Part shown: positions 23,724 through 31,469 of the stretch, in pieces | Numbering within the stretch: the first letter of the stretch is position 1 | How the letters are laid out: each line of letters begins with the position of its first letter | Source of the DNA: Streptomyces sp. 1222.5 | GTDB taxonomy: Bacteria > Actinomycetota > Actinomycetes > Streptomycetales > Streptomycetaceae | Length of the DNA stretch: 64,000 bases | Assembly: GCF_900105245.1 (NCBI RefSeq) | Contig: NZ_FNSZ01000001.1 | Coordinates: 5,950,001-6,014,000 of the forward strand | Direction of reading: 5' to 3' | The notes under the pieces: model-generated | What the model was told of the DNA's origin: nothing | Seen by the model: the letters and a program-made list of their open reading frames with translations, nothing else | Databases searched by the model: none | Program-made: the position numbers and the translations under genes

Positions 23724-24919
23724 GACGGCTCCTCGGGGATTCGGGACACCTCGGGTGCCCGGGGGACGACGAAGGCGGGCAGCAGCGCCGGCAGCACGGC
23801 GACCGCGGGCCACAGCGGGAACACGGGCGCGACCAGGGGCACCACCCCCGGGTGCAGCGCGTCCGGGTCGCGGACCGAGGCGAGCGCGAGCAGTGCGGCG
23901 ACCGCCACGCCTGACCCCGCGACCAGCCAGGCCCGTACGCCCCAGGGGTCCGGGCGGTACCGGGTGCGCAGGGAACGGCGGCCGCCCAGGCGCAGACCCG
24001 CGAGCGCGGCGGCCACACCGGCGAGCAGCACCGGCAGCCCGTACGTGCCGCCCTCGGCCGTGAGCAGCCCGTACGTTCCCGCGCACACCCCGAGCAGTCC
24101 GCCGAGGGTGAGCGCGGCGGTCGTACGGCGGACGCGGGCGGGCACCTCGGCGGTGCGGCCGTAACCGCGGGACTCCATCGCGGCGGCGAGCGCGACCGAG
24201 CGCTCCAACGCCCCCTCCAGGACCGGCAGTCCGACCTGGAGCAGGCCCCGCACGCCCCGGTCGGGGCGGCCCCGCAGCCGGCGGGCGGCCCGCAGCCGCC
24301 GTACGTCGGCGATGAGATGCGGCGCGAAGGTGAGGGCGACGACGACGGCCACCCCCGTCTCGTACAGCGCCCCGGGCAGCGACTTCAGCAGCCGGGAGGG
24401 GCCGGCCAGGGCGTTCGCCGCGCCCACGCAGATCAGCAGGGTGGCCAGCTTCAGTCCGTCGTAGCCGGCGAAGACGAGCGCCTCGGCGGTGACCCGGCCG
24501 CCCAGCCGGATGCCCTGCGCCCAGTGGGGGAGCGGGATCTCGGGGAGGGTGAACAGGGTGTGCGTGCCGGGGATGGGGGAGCCGAGGGCCACCGCGAAGA
24601 GCAGGCGGACCAGCAGGACGGCGAGGCCGAGCCTGACGAACGCGGCGTAGGAGCGGGCCCAGGGAGCCGAGGAGCGGTGCGTCGCCACGACGTAGGCGGA
24701 GGCGGCGACGAGGAGCGCGAGGAGGAGCGGGTTGGTGGTGCGAGTGGCGGCGGTACCGAGGGCGAGCGCCCAGAGCCACCAGGCACCGGGGTGCAACCGG
24801 GACCGGTACCGGTGCCGTGCGGTGGCCGGCGGCTTCGGCTTCCCGGCGGCACGGGGAACGGCGCGATCAGCCACGGCGCACCCGCTGTCGCAGGACGGCC
24901 CGCAGCTACACGGAGTCAT
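23720..24919 (-). CDS. ECF transporter transmembrane component EcfT (CbiQ-like)
   Basis: 399 residues. After a cytoplasmic Cys/Lys/Arg-rich start (residues 1-50) there are repeated hydrophobic helices, with L-V-R-L-L-F-A and the coupling-helix motif M-E-S-R-G-Y-G-R, an A-R-G-like motif that docks on the EcfA ATPases. The C-terminal third has extra hydrophobic segments not present in minimal EcfT proteins. Start ATG 24919 lies 14 bp inside the upstream gene. EcfT links the ATPases to the S component in the membrane. Confidence 0.88.
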   Translation of the reverse strand: MTPCSCGPSCDSGCAVADRAVPRAAGKPKPPATARHRYRSRLHPGAWWLWALALGTAATRTTNPLLLALLVAASAYVVATHRSSAPWARSYAAFVRLGLAVLLVRLLFAVALGSPIPGTHTLFTLPEIPLPHWAQGIRLGGRVTAEALVFAGYDGLKLATLLICVGAANALAGPSRLLKSLPGALYETGVAVVVALTFAPHLIADVRRLRAARRLRGRPDRGVRGLLQVGLPVLEGALERSVALAAAMESRGYGRTAEVPARVRRTTAALTLGGLLGVCAGTYGLLTAEGGTYGLPVLLAGVAAALAGLRLGGRRSLRTRYRPDPWGVRAWLVAGSGVAVAALLALASVRDPDALHPGVVPLVAPVFPLWPAVAVLPALLPAFVVPRAPEVSRIPEEPS

Positions 24920-25568
24920 CGCGCCGCCGCCGCGCCTGCCACACCGCGGCGCCCGCCAGCACGGCCACCACCCCCACGCCGACCGGCAGACCCAGCGACG
25001 GCCCACCGCCGGACCCGCCGTCCGGCCCGTGCTTCTCCGGTGCGGCGGCCGCGGGCTCGCGGTCCGCCGACACCTGTTCCCCGCACCCCTGGTGCGGATA
25101 CCCGGCGATCGCGCACAACAGCGCGTTGGTGTCGTAGCGCAGGGGTCTGGCGACCGCGGCCACCGCGTCCGCGCTCGTCGCGTCCGGCGAGAGGCGGGCG
25201 CACGCGGTGCGGCGCGCGGGCGGCCGCTCGCCGGACGGGGCGTCGGCGGGCGTGCCGAAGTCGAGGACCAGCGCCACCCGCTTGGTGCCCGCCTTCGCGG
25301 GCGTTTCCGCGCAGATCGTGGTGAAGTCCGCCGTACCGCGCGGCCGGGTCGCGTCCGCGGAGTCCGCGCTCACGGCGAACCGGAAACCCTGGACCGCGCC
25401 GTCGTCCGGGCGCACCATCGACGGGCCCTGGGTGGCGTACGTCCAGTGGCCGCCGGAGCGCTCCCAGAACGACCAGTAGCGGTAGCCGGTGGCGTGGGCC
25501 GCGGTCGCGGGAAGCAGCAGGACGAGCGCGGCGACCAGCAGGGTCGCGGCACGGCGGACGGGGGTCAC
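24906..25568 (-). CDS. SCO2322-family exported, C-terminally anchored protein
   Basis: 220 residues from GTG 25568. A signal peptide (1-26, ending A-H-A-T-G) is followed by an extracellular domain starting Y-R-Y-W-S-F-W-E-R-S-G-G-H-W-T-Y (aromatic-rich) and with four Cys (I-C-A-E, T-A-C-A-R, L-L-C-A-I, Q-G-C-G) likely in disulfides. A Pro/Gly spacer leads to one membrane helix (~190-212) and a basic tail R-R-R-R. Always found beside this ECF system in Streptomyces; function unknown. Position between the alpha/alpha-repeat protein and EcfT suggests it helps capture or hand over the vitamin. The GTG overlaps the upstream stop by 4 bp. Confidence 0.8.
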   Translation of the reverse strand: MTPVRRAATLLVAALVLLLPATAAHATGYRYWSFWERSGGHWTYATQGPSMVRPDDGAVQGFRFAVSADSADATRPRGTADFTTICAETPAKAGTKRVALVLDFGTPADAPSGERPPARRTACARLSPDATSADAVAAVARPLRYDTNALLCAIAGYPHQGCGEQVSADREPAAAAPEKHGPDGGSGGGPSLGLPVGVGVVAVLAGAAVWQARRRRDDSV

Positions 25569-26776
25569 GGCCGGTTCTTCTTCCGGCCGCTGAGCAGGAA
25601 GCCGATGCCGATACCCGCCACGAGGCCGACGCCGACGATCCACCACACGCCGGTGTTCGAGTCGTCGTCGGACGCCTCGGCCTTCTTCCCGGCGGCCTTC
25701 TCCGCCTGCGGGGCCGGGCCCTGGGCGTTGAGGGAGCGGACCAGGCTGGTGCCGCCGAAGTCGTCCGGCTGCGCGCCCACCGCGTGCGCGGCGAGGATCA
25801 GCTGCGCGTACGCGGCCGGGCCGCTCTGCGCCGCCCACTGGGTGGCGTTCTTCTCCAGCCAGGCGTACACCTTCTTCGCCCGGTCGGTGCGGCCGTCCGC
25901 GGCGAGCGCGACGACCGCGTCCGCGGTGTTGCCGAAGTCGGGCTGGTCCTTGGCGCCGGGCAGGGTCGACTTCAGGTGACCGGTCTCGGCGACGGCCGAT
26001 GCCAGGTAGGCGCCCGCGTTGTCCGCGAGCTGGGCCGGGGTGGGGTGGGCGGCCTTGACGCAGTCGTCCTTCGCGGGCGCCTTGCCCACCTCCGCGGCGA
26101 AGCCCTTGCCGAGCGAGCCCAGCAGGCCGGCCGCCGTCGCGTCCGCGTTGGCGAGCAGCTTGCCCTTCTTGTCCGGCTGGTAGGCGAGGGCGCCACCGCC
26201 GTCCTGGTCGCAGGGGACGGCCTGCGCGGCCAGCAGGTCGTAAGGGGTCCTGCTCCTGTTGTGCAGCTTCGCGACGTCCTGGCCGACCGCGGCGAACGCG
26301 CCGATGACGACGCTGGTGGAGTTGGTGTCGCTCGGGCCGCCCGGCGTGTACCCCCAGCCGCCGTCCTTGTTCTGCACGGTGGTCAGCCAGACCAGGGCCT
26401 TGCGGGTCTCGCGGTCGTGTCCGCCGACGGCGGCCAGGGCCTGCACGGCGGCCGCCGTGCTGTTGGTGTCCACCTGCGTCTTGTCGTCGCAGGCCTTGCC
26501 GGGCGCGGCACGGAAGGCGGCGAAGGAGCCGTTCGCGCACTGCTGCCCGGTGAGCCAGTCCACGGCCTTCGGGGTCGGCCGGTAGCCGAGGGTGCGCTGG
26601 GCGAGCAGCGTCAGCGACTGCCGCCACACGCCGTCGTACGTCGGGTCCGCCTTGCCGTACAGGCCGTCCGGCACCGCCACCTTGGGGGACGGGGACGCGT
26701 CGGCGGCCGTGGCGGGCGCGGCGGCGGCCAGCACGCCTATGGCGGCGAGAGCCGCGGCGCTGCGGCGAACGTTCAT
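25565..26776 (-). CDS. Surface-anchored prenyltransferase/squalene-oxidase-repeat protein, probable cobalamin-binding (intrinsic-factor-like)
   Basis: 403 residues. Signal peptide 1-25 (A-T-A-A-D), then an alpha/alpha-barrel made of repeats with D-T-N-S-T-A-A-A-V-Q-A-L, D-T-N-S-T-S-V-V-I-G-A-F, A-D-A-T-A-A-G-L and N-T-A-D-A-V-V-A-L cores, plus D-G-G-W-G-Y (QW-like). Residues ~375-396 form a membrane helix with a basic end (G-R-K-K-N-R-P). Two cysteine pairs are likely. The same alpha6/alpha6 fold with D-T-x-A-x-A-x-x-A-L repeats binds cobalamin in intrinsic factor and transcobalamin, and the gene heads an operon behind a cobalamin riboswitch. A capture role at the cell surface is my inference; cyclase activity is unlikely because the protein is exported. 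Confidence 0.83.
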   Translation of the reverse strand: MNVRRSAAALAAIGVLAAAAPATAADASPSPKVAVPDGLYGKADPTYDGVWRQSLTLLAQRTLGYRPTPKAVDWLTGQQCANGSFAAFRAAPGKACDDKTQVDTNSTAAAVQALAAVGGHDRETRKALVWLTTVQNKDGGWGYTPGGPSDTNSTSVVIGAFAAVGQDVAKLHNRSRTPYDLLAAQAVPCDQDGGGALAYQPDKKGKLLANADATAAGLLGSLGKGFAAEVGKAPAKDDCVKAAHPTPAQLADNAGAYLASAVAETGHLKSTLPGAKDQPDFGNTADAVVALAADGRTDRAKKVYAWLEKNATQWAAQSGPAAYAQLILAAHAVGAQPDDFGGTSLVRSLNAQGPAPQAEKAAGKKAEASDDDSNTGVWWIVGVGLVAGIGIGFLLSGRKKNRP

Positions 26777-26884
26777 GGTCGGCGACTGCCTCTCCTGCGG
26801 GGAGCCTGCAGCGCACGGGAACACCCGGGCGGCTCGGCCCCGTGTACCTCGACGGTGCCGTGCGCGGCGGGCCGCCGACGCACG

Positions 26885-27010
26885 TGAGCCGGTCAACGTC
26901 CCGCCCGGGGCGGTCCGGCTCACCGCCCGCCGGGCGGCTCACGGTTGCGGGTCAGCGCCGGAATTGCACCGGCTTCCCCCCGTACGGGTGTGATGACGAC
27001 TCCGCCACTT
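26885..27010 (-). promoter_or_regulatory. Cobalamin (B12) riboswitch
   Basis: On the minus strand the B12-box region reads GGGGGAAGCCGGTGCAATTC (about 26963-26982) followed by CCGGCGCTGACCCGCAACCG (26943-26962), matching the core GGAA-N3-GGTG-N-AA-N-TCC...CTG-N-CCCGCAAC of RF00174. A downstream GAGCCGGACCGCC stretch (about 26906-26920) resembles the conserved GAGCC-GGA-ACC element. The RNA precedes the five-gene ECF operon by about 110 bases. A TAAAGT -10-like element is at 27007-27012. The exact 3' limit is uncertain. Confidence 0.93.
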
Positions 27011-27216
27011 TACCGGCAGCCCCGCGCGGCCCGAGGGGTGGCCGTGGGCACACCGGCCCGGTGACCGGCGTCACGCTCTTGACGGGCTCGGGCCGTACGG
27101 CCGACGCGCACGGGATCGACGACGCGTGGGTGCCGCGCCGGGGACCGCGAGGGCCGGCCGGCGCGTCGTCGACCGGTCCGCCGCCGAGGACGGCCGAGGC
27201 GATCGGGTGTGGTGCA

Positions 27217-27252
27217 CCCCGGGTGCCGCTCCCCCGTGACCGGCACCCGGGG
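27217..27252. other. Orphan 12-bp perfect hairpin in the B12-operon/XRE intergenic region
   Basis: CCCCGGGTGCCG (27217-27228) pairs with CGGCACCCGGGG (27241-27252) around a 12-base loop. The 411 bases between the riboswitch and the XRE gene (27011-27421) hold no supported gene. Because the flanking genes diverge, this is not a terminator of either. It might end a small RNA or be an operator. Confidence 0.35.
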
Positions 27253-27421
27253 CGGTCGCATCTCGCTCTCCGTGCCGTGATCCTCACCCACCGCTCCGGC
27301 AACTGTCAACGATTGCTGCCCCTTTGGGTAGGAAGCGCTGTCACCCCTGGTCGGTCACCGACCGACCCGGTAGCCTCGCGTCAGCCCGACACCGAACGGA
27401 CGACAGCCCAGGGAGAACTCG

Positions 27422-28015
27422 GTGAGTGACGCGTACGCCGACCTGGCCGATGTCCTGCGCCGGCTCGGCGAGTTGACCGGCCGGCCGGGTCGGCTGCCGG
27501 AGGCCCTCGACGTGGCCGATCTGTCCCGCCGCACCGGAGTTCCCGTCGCCGTCGTCGCCGAACTCCTCGACGGCGGCCGGGCTCCCGAGACCATGCTGAC
27601 CCAACGGGTGCGCCAGCGCCTCGACTTCATCCGCGAGAACCGGCGGAGGCCCGACGGAAAGCGGTACTCCCTGGGCGAGCTGGCCGCCATCGCCGGCACC
27701 AGCCGGCAGTGGCTGAGCGAGTGGCGCAAGAGCGGGATGCCGAGCCTCGCGCACACCGACCGGCTGCGCCGCTTCTTCGGCCTGCCCGCCGGGTTCTTCA
27801 CCGCCGACGAACCGGAAGCGCTGCACGAGGCGCTGCAGCCCGTGCTGCAGAACCTGGAGGCCGAGGCCGACCCGCTGCTGCGGCTGCGCCAGAACGGACT
27901 GGTCCGGCTCGCCGCCCGCGCCCCGCAGATGAACGCCCACCAGCTCGCCACCCTCGCCGACCTGGCCGAGATGATCATCTCCGCGGAGCGGGTGGAGGAC
28001 GCCGGGCGTACCTGA
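27422..28015 (+). CDS. XRE-like helix-turn-helix regulator
   Basis: 197 residues. A helix-turn-helix is visible at ~75-105 (Y-S-L-G-E-L-A-A-I-A-G-T-S-R-Q-W-L-S-E-W-R), with an N-terminal helical region (residues 20-60, D-L-S-R-R-T-G-V-P-V-A-V-V-A-E-L-L, which resembles a second DNA-binding helix pair) and a helical C-terminus rich in Leu/Ala (residues 130-185) for dimerisation. EspR-like and other Streptomyces regulators share such a double-HTH layout. GTG 27422 follows AGGGAGAA. Target unknown; it stands alone between the B12 operon and the MBL gene. Confidence 0.82.
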   Translation: MSDAYADLADVLRRLGELTGRPGRLPEALDVADLSRRTGVPVAVVAELLDGGRAPETMLTQRVRQRLDFIRENRRRPDGKRYSLGELAAIAGTSRQWLSEWRKSGMPSLAHTDRLRRFFGLPAGFFTADEPEALHEALQPVLQNLEAEADPLLRLRQNGLVRLAARAPQMNAHQLATLADLAEMIISAERVEDAGRT

Positions 28016-28033
28016 CCCCGCGTCCAGGACGGG

Positions 28034-28050
28034 GGCGGGACGGTCCCGCC
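28034..28050 (+). terminator. Hairpin between convergent XRE and MBL genes
   Basis: GGCGGGA (28034-28040) pairs with TCCCGCC (28044-28050) around a CGG loop, 19 bases after the XRE stop. A short stem but well placed between convergent genes. Confidence 0.45.
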
Positions 28051-28064
28051 ACGGCGCACGTCGC

Positions 28065-29093
28065 TCACACGGCCACGTACGCCACCGGCTCGCTCCCGGC
28101 GAGCGGTTCGGCCCGCCCCTGCTTCACCAGGCGGCGCAGATGGGACTCGGCCTCGGAGACGGCGATGTTCCGGGAGCCGTAGGGGATGTCGGCCCAGGGG
28201 CGGTTCCACTCCATGCGCTCCGCGAGCTGCCAGGGTGTGAGGGGCTCGCGGAGCAGCGCGAGCAGCCCGGCCAGCCGCTGCTCGTGGTGCTCGAGCAACT
28301 GCCGTACCCGGGCGGGCGCGTCGGTGAACGCGTACTGGTGGGCGGGGAGCACCTCGGCCGGGGTGAGCCGGCCCACCCGCTCCAGGGAGTCGAGGTAGTC
28401 GCCGAGCGGGTCGGTCACCGTGGCGTCGTCGGGGTCCTCGTACAGGCCGATGTGCGGGGTGATCTCCGGCAATAGGTGGTCGCCGCTGAACAGGCGCCCG
28501 CGACCCGCGCGTCGCGCGGGATGGTCCTCCTCCAGATGCAGGCAGACGTGGCCGGGGGTGTGTCCCGGGGTCCAGACGGCGCGCAGCCGGCGGCCGGGCA
28601 GGTCGAGGAGTTCGCCGGGCGCGACGTCCCGGTCCGGCAGGGCGGGGGAGAGACCGGGCAGGGTACGGCGGCCCCGGGCGGCCCGCAACGGGGCGATGTG
28701 CTCCTCGGGTGCCCCGGCCGCCGCGAGCTTGTCCGCCATGTACGCGTACCAGCGCTCGGGCCGGGTCTCCCGGGCCCGACGGACGATCGCCGCGTCGGCC
28801 TCGTGCATCGCCACCCAGGCGCCGGACGCCTCGCGCACTCGCGCGGACAGCCCGTGGTGGTCGGGGTGGTGATGGGTGACGACCACGCCGTACACCTCGG
28901 ACACCGCCGTGCCGCAGGCCGCCAGGCCCGCCGCGAGCACGTCCCAGGACGCCGGATCGTCCCAGCCGGTGTCGACCAGCACCGGTCCCCGGCCGGTGTC
29001 CACGACGTACACCAGCGTGTGGCCGAGGGGGTTGTCAGGGATGGGGACCTGAAGGGACCGTACGCCCCCGCCGTGATCGAACGTCTTCGTCAT
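28065..29093 (-). CDS. MBL-fold metallo-hydrolase (LACTB2/glyoxalase II-like)
   Basis: 342 residues. Metal ligands are clear: T-H-H-H-P-D-H-H-G (HxHxDH), G-H-T-P-G-H (second His), and S-G-D-H-L (bridging Asp), with a final H in L-P-A-H-Q-Y-A-F. The C-terminal ~90 residues are a winged-helix-like extension (L-L-R-E-P-L-T-P-W-Q-L-A-E-R-M). Such proteins hydrolyse thioesters, lactones or phosphodiesters. GGAGGAGCCTG precedes the ATG. A CTGACG-CAA-CGTCAG palindrome sits in the promoter, a motif shared with the LLM and MaoC genes, which hints at an acyl-CoA-linked role. Confidence 0.87.
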   Translation of the reverse strand: MTKTFDHGGGVRSLQVPIPDNPLGHTLVYVVDTGRGPVLVDTGWDDPASWDVLAAGLAACGTAVSEVYGVVVTHHHPDHHGLSARVREASGAWVAMHEADAAIVRRARETRPERWYAYMADKLAAAGAPEEHIAPLRAARGRRTLPGLSPALPDRDVAPGELLDLPGRRLRAVWTPGHTPGHVCLHLEEDHPARRAGRGRLFSGDHLLPEITPHIGLYEDPDDATVTDPLGDYLDSLERVGRLTPAEVLPAHQYAFTDAPARVRQLLEHHEQRLAGLLALLREPLTPWQLAERMEWNRPWADIPYGSRNIAVSEAESHLRRLVKQGRAEPLAGSEPVAYVAV

Positions 29094-29140
29094 CAGGCTC
29101 CTCCGCCCACCGCCCGCAGCCTTTCGATCCTGTTCACTAT

Positions 29141-29163
29141 AACCAGACCTGACGCAACGTCAG
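29141..29163 (-). promoter_or_regulatory. Promoter with CTGACG-N3-CGTCAG operator upstream of the MBL gene
   Basis: The palindrome spans 29149-29163. On the minus strand CTGACG is followed by a 16-base gap and TATAGT, so the palindrome covers the -35 and spacer of a likely promoter. Repression by a TetR-type regulator is plausible. Confidence 0.5.
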
Positions 29164-29267
29164 TTAGGGGCGGCATAGGGGACGTGCGGGCGGGCACCCC
29201 GATTTGCGTCACGCTTTCGGCCCATTAGAGTGGAAACATCCCATATGGGCGTATCTGGGGAGAGCTC

Positions 29268-29597
29268 ATGCAGCGAAGGACGATCAAGAGGGCCGCGGCC
29301 CTCAGCTCCGCTCTGGTGGCGACCGGTGTCGCCCTCATGCCGTTGAGCGTGCAGTCGGCGTTCGCGTCTCCGGCCCCGACGCAGGTGAGTTCCGCGGCGG
29401 TTGCTCCCGAGCAGAACCACTACCAGCAGGGCTTCCGGCAGGGCTTCCGTGACGGCTTCTCCGACGCGCGCTCCGACTGCGACCGCGACGGCTACGGCTC
29501 CGGCTACTCGTCCGGCCATGACTCCTCGTGGGCGCACGGTTACGTCGACGGCTACAACCGGGGCTACAGCTCGGCCTACAACCGGTACTGCGACTGA
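29268..29597 (+). CDS. Small secreted Gly/Tyr-repeat protein, 109 aa
   Basis: Signal peptide 1-33 (basic start, A-F-A-S-P). The mature part is built from short aromatic repeats: Y-Q-Q-G-F-R-Q-G-F-R-D-G-F-S-D-A and then G-Y-G-S-G-Y-S-S-G-H...G-Y-V-D-G-Y-N-R-G-Y-S-S-A-Y. Two Cys (C70 region and C108) could pair. The G-x-G/Y-x-x-G-Y spacing is regular and might form a repetitive surface layer or bind metals or pigments. I do not recognise the family. GGGGAGAG precedes the ATG. A 16-bp terminator hairpin follows. Confidence 0.75.
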   Translation: MQRRTIKRAAALSSALVATGVALMPLSVQSAFASPAPTQVSSAAVAPEQNHYQQGFRQGFRDGFSDARSDCDRDGYGSGYSSGHDSSWAHGYVDGYNRGYSSAYNRYCD

Positions 29598-29620
29598 GTC
29601 CGCTTCACCGCGCGACGTTC

Positions 29621-29657
29621 GGGGCCGCACCGGCGGGTGATCCGCCGGTGCGGCCCC
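29621..29657 (+). terminator. Strong 16-bp terminator hairpin
   Basis: GGGGCCGCACCGGCGG (29621-29636) pairs perfectly with CCGCCGGTGCGGCCCC (29642-29657), loop GTGAT, 24 bases after the stop of the Gly/Tyr protein. The stem is long enough to stop transcription without a T-run. Confidence 0.8.
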
Positions 29658-29686
29658 GGCCGGTGTCGGCCATTGCCCGCTGTAAC

Positions 29687-29705
29687 TAGAACTGGTATCA
29701 GTTCT
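29687..29705 (+). promoter_or_regulatory. KstR-like site upstream of aldehyde dehydrogenase
   Basis: TAGAACTGGTATCA (29687-29700) matches 7 of 8 fixed positions of TNNAACNNGTTNNA. It overlaps an AGAACTG-GTAT-CAGTTCT inverted repeat (29688-29705), so a different TetR protein could also read it. It is 45 bases before the ATG. Confidence 0.5.
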
Positions 29706-29749
29706 GAAACGGCGTCAGATACGCGCGGTGCGGCGGGAGGCAGTCGGCC

Positions 29750-31201
29750 ATGACCGAGCTCGTGGAACACGGACAGCTGTTCATCGGCGGGGAGTTGACC
29801 GATCCCCTCGGCACGGACGTCATCGAGGTGGTCTCCCCGCACACCGAGGAGGTCATCGGCCGGGTGCCGCACGCCTCACGGGCGGACGTCGACCGGGCGG
29901 TGGCCGTCGCGCGCCGCGCCTTCGACGAGGGGCCCTGGCCACGGGCCACGCTCGAGGAGCGGATCGAGGTCGTCACCCGCATCAAGGACGGCATCGCCGC
30001 CCGGCACGAGGAGATCGCCCGCGTGATCTCCTCCGAGAACGGCTCCCCGTACTCCTGGAGCGTCCTCGCCCAGGCGCTCGGCGCGATGATGGTGTGGGAC
30101 TCGGCGATCCGGGTCGCGCGGGACTTCACGTACGAGGAGCGCCGCGCCGGCGTCCTCGGCCCGCTCCTCGTCCGCCGCGAACCGGTCGGCGTGGTCGCGG
30201 CCGTCGTCCCGTGGAACGTCCCGCAGTTCGTCGCCGCGGCCAAGCTCGCCCCGGCGCTGCTGACCGGCTGCACGGTCGTCCTCAAACCGTCCCCGGAGTC
30301 CCCGCTGGACGCCTACCTCCTCGGTGAGATCGCGCGGGACGCCGGGCTGCCGGAGGGAGTGCTGTCCATCCTCCCCGCCGACCGGGAGGTCAGCGAGTAC
30401 CTGGTCGGCCACCCCGGCGTCGACAAGGTCTCCTTCACCGGCTCGGTCGCGGCCGGCCGGCGCGTGATGGAGGTCGCCGCCCGCAACCTCACCCGGGTCA
30501 CGCTGGAACTCGGCGGCAAGTCGGCGGCGGTCGTGCTCCCGGACGCGGACCTGGGGACGGCGGTGGCGGGCATCGTCCCGGCGGCCTTCATGAACAACGG
30601 CCAGGCCTGTGTGGCCCAGACCCGCATCCTGGTGCCGCGCGCCCGGTACGCCGAGTTCGCCGACGCCTTCGCGCAGGCGGCGAGCGCCCTGACGGTCGGC
30701 GACCCGCTGGACCCGGCCACCCAGGTCGGCCCCCTGGTCGCCCGGCGCCAGCAGCAGCGCAGCCTCGACTACATCCGCATCGGCCAGGAGGAGGGCGCCA
30801 AGATCCTCACCGGCGGCGGCCGGCCGGCGGCCCCGGACCGGGGCTGGTACGTCGAGCCGACCCTCTTCGGCGACGTGGACAACTCCATGCGGATCGCCCG
30901 CGAGGAGATCTTCGGCCCGGTGATCTGCCTGCTCCCGTACGGCGACGAGACCGAGGCCCTGAAGATCGCCGACGACTCCGACTACGGCCTGTCCGGCAGC
31001 GTGTGGACGGCCGACGTCGAACGCGGCATCGAGGTGGCCCGCCGCGTCCGCACCGGCACGTTCTCCGTCAACACCTTCAGCCTGGACATGCTCGGCCCGT
31101 TCGGCGGCTACAAGAACTCGGGTCTCGGGCGGGAGTTCGGCCCGGAAGGGTACGGCGAGTACCTGGAGCACAAGATGATCCACCTGCCGGCGGGGGCGTG
31201 A
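29750..31201 (+). CDS. NAD(P)-dependent aldehyde dehydrogenase
   Basis: 483 residues, a complete class 3-type ALDH. Catalytic C287 lies in N-N-G-Q-A-C-V-A-Q, the general base E253 in T-L-E253-L-G-G-K, and the NAD site in F-T-G-S-V-A-A-G with W-N-V-P (W-N in the cofactor loop). It oxidises an aldehyde to the acid. The next gene, 2 bases away, encodes a P450-type ferredoxin, so the pair fits oxidation of an alcohol/aldehyde made by a P450, perhaps a sterol side-chain aldehyde. The promoter contains a KstR-like site. Confidence 0.92.
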   Translation: MTELVEHGQLFIGGELTDPLGTDVIEVVSPHTEEVIGRVPHASRADVDRAVAVARRAFDEGPWPRATLEERIEVVTRIKDGIAARHEEIARVISSENGSPYSWSVLAQALGAMMVWDSAIRVARDFTYEERRAGVLGPLLVRREPVGVVAAVVPWNVPQFVAAAKLAPALLTGCTVVLKPSPESPLDAYLLGEIARDAGLPEGVLSILPADREVSEYLVGHPGVDKVSFTGSVAAGRRVMEVAARNLTRVTLELGGKSAAVVLPDADLGTAVAGIVPAAFMNNGQACVAQTRILVPRARYAEFADAFAQAASALTVGDPLDPATQVGPLVARRQQQRSLDYIRIGQEEGAKILTGGGRPAAPDRGWYVEPTLFGDVDNSMRIAREEIFGPVICLLPYGDETEALKIADDSDYGLSGSVWTADVERGIEVARRVRTGTFSVNTFSLDMLGPFGGYKNSGLGREFGPEGYGEYLEHKMIHLPAGA

Positions 31202-31203
31202 GG

Positions 31204-31437
31204 ATGGGCGACCGCTGGCACGTCGAGGTCGACCGCTCCGTCTGCATCGGCTCGGCCCAGTGCCTCCACCACGCCCCGACCGCCTTCCGCCTCGACACGG
31301 CCCGCCAGTCCCACCCGGCGGACCCGGCCACCGACGCGAACGAGGCGATCCTGGCGGCCGCGGAGAGCTGCCCGGTGGAAGCGATCACCCTGACCCTCCT
31401 GGACACGGGGGAGACGGTGTTCCCACCGGAGGAGTAA
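31204..31437 (+). CDS. [3Fe-4S]-type ferredoxin, 77 aa
   Basis: C14-I-G-S-A-Q-C20 with C56-P at the far end gives three cysteines in C-x5-C...C-P spacing, which is the arrangement of P450-associated [3Fe-4S] ferredoxins. The protein is short, acidic and soluble. It starts at ATG 31204, 2 bases after the aldehyde dehydrogenase stop. It probably donates electrons to a P450; the CYP125-like enzyme at 18.1 kb is the only P450 visible here. Confidence 0.9.
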   Translation: MGDRWHVEVDRSVCIGSAQCLHHAPTAFRLDTARQSHPADPATDANEAILAAAESCPVEAITLTLLDTGETVFPPEE

Positions 31438-31469
31438 CGGGGCGGGGGTCCGGCGGCCGGGGGCGTGCC

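Noticed and set aside
21187..24018. A 943-codon frame spanning the S component and most of the ATPase
   Set aside because: The real S component starts at ATG 22008; the rest is the antiphase of the ECF ATPase gene.
25565..26776. Terpene cyclase or prenyltransferase activity for the alpha/alpha-repeat protein
   Set aside because: It has a signal peptide and membrane anchor, no DxDD-type active site, and is in a B12-controlled transport operon.
24906..26942. A very long minus-strand reading frame (678 codons) across the alpha/alpha-repeat gene
   Set aside because: Only its last 220 codons have real protein features (the SCO2322-family gene starting at GTG 25568). The upstream part is a shadow of the alpha/alpha-repeat protein in another frame, with Arg/Gly/Pro-rich nonsense.
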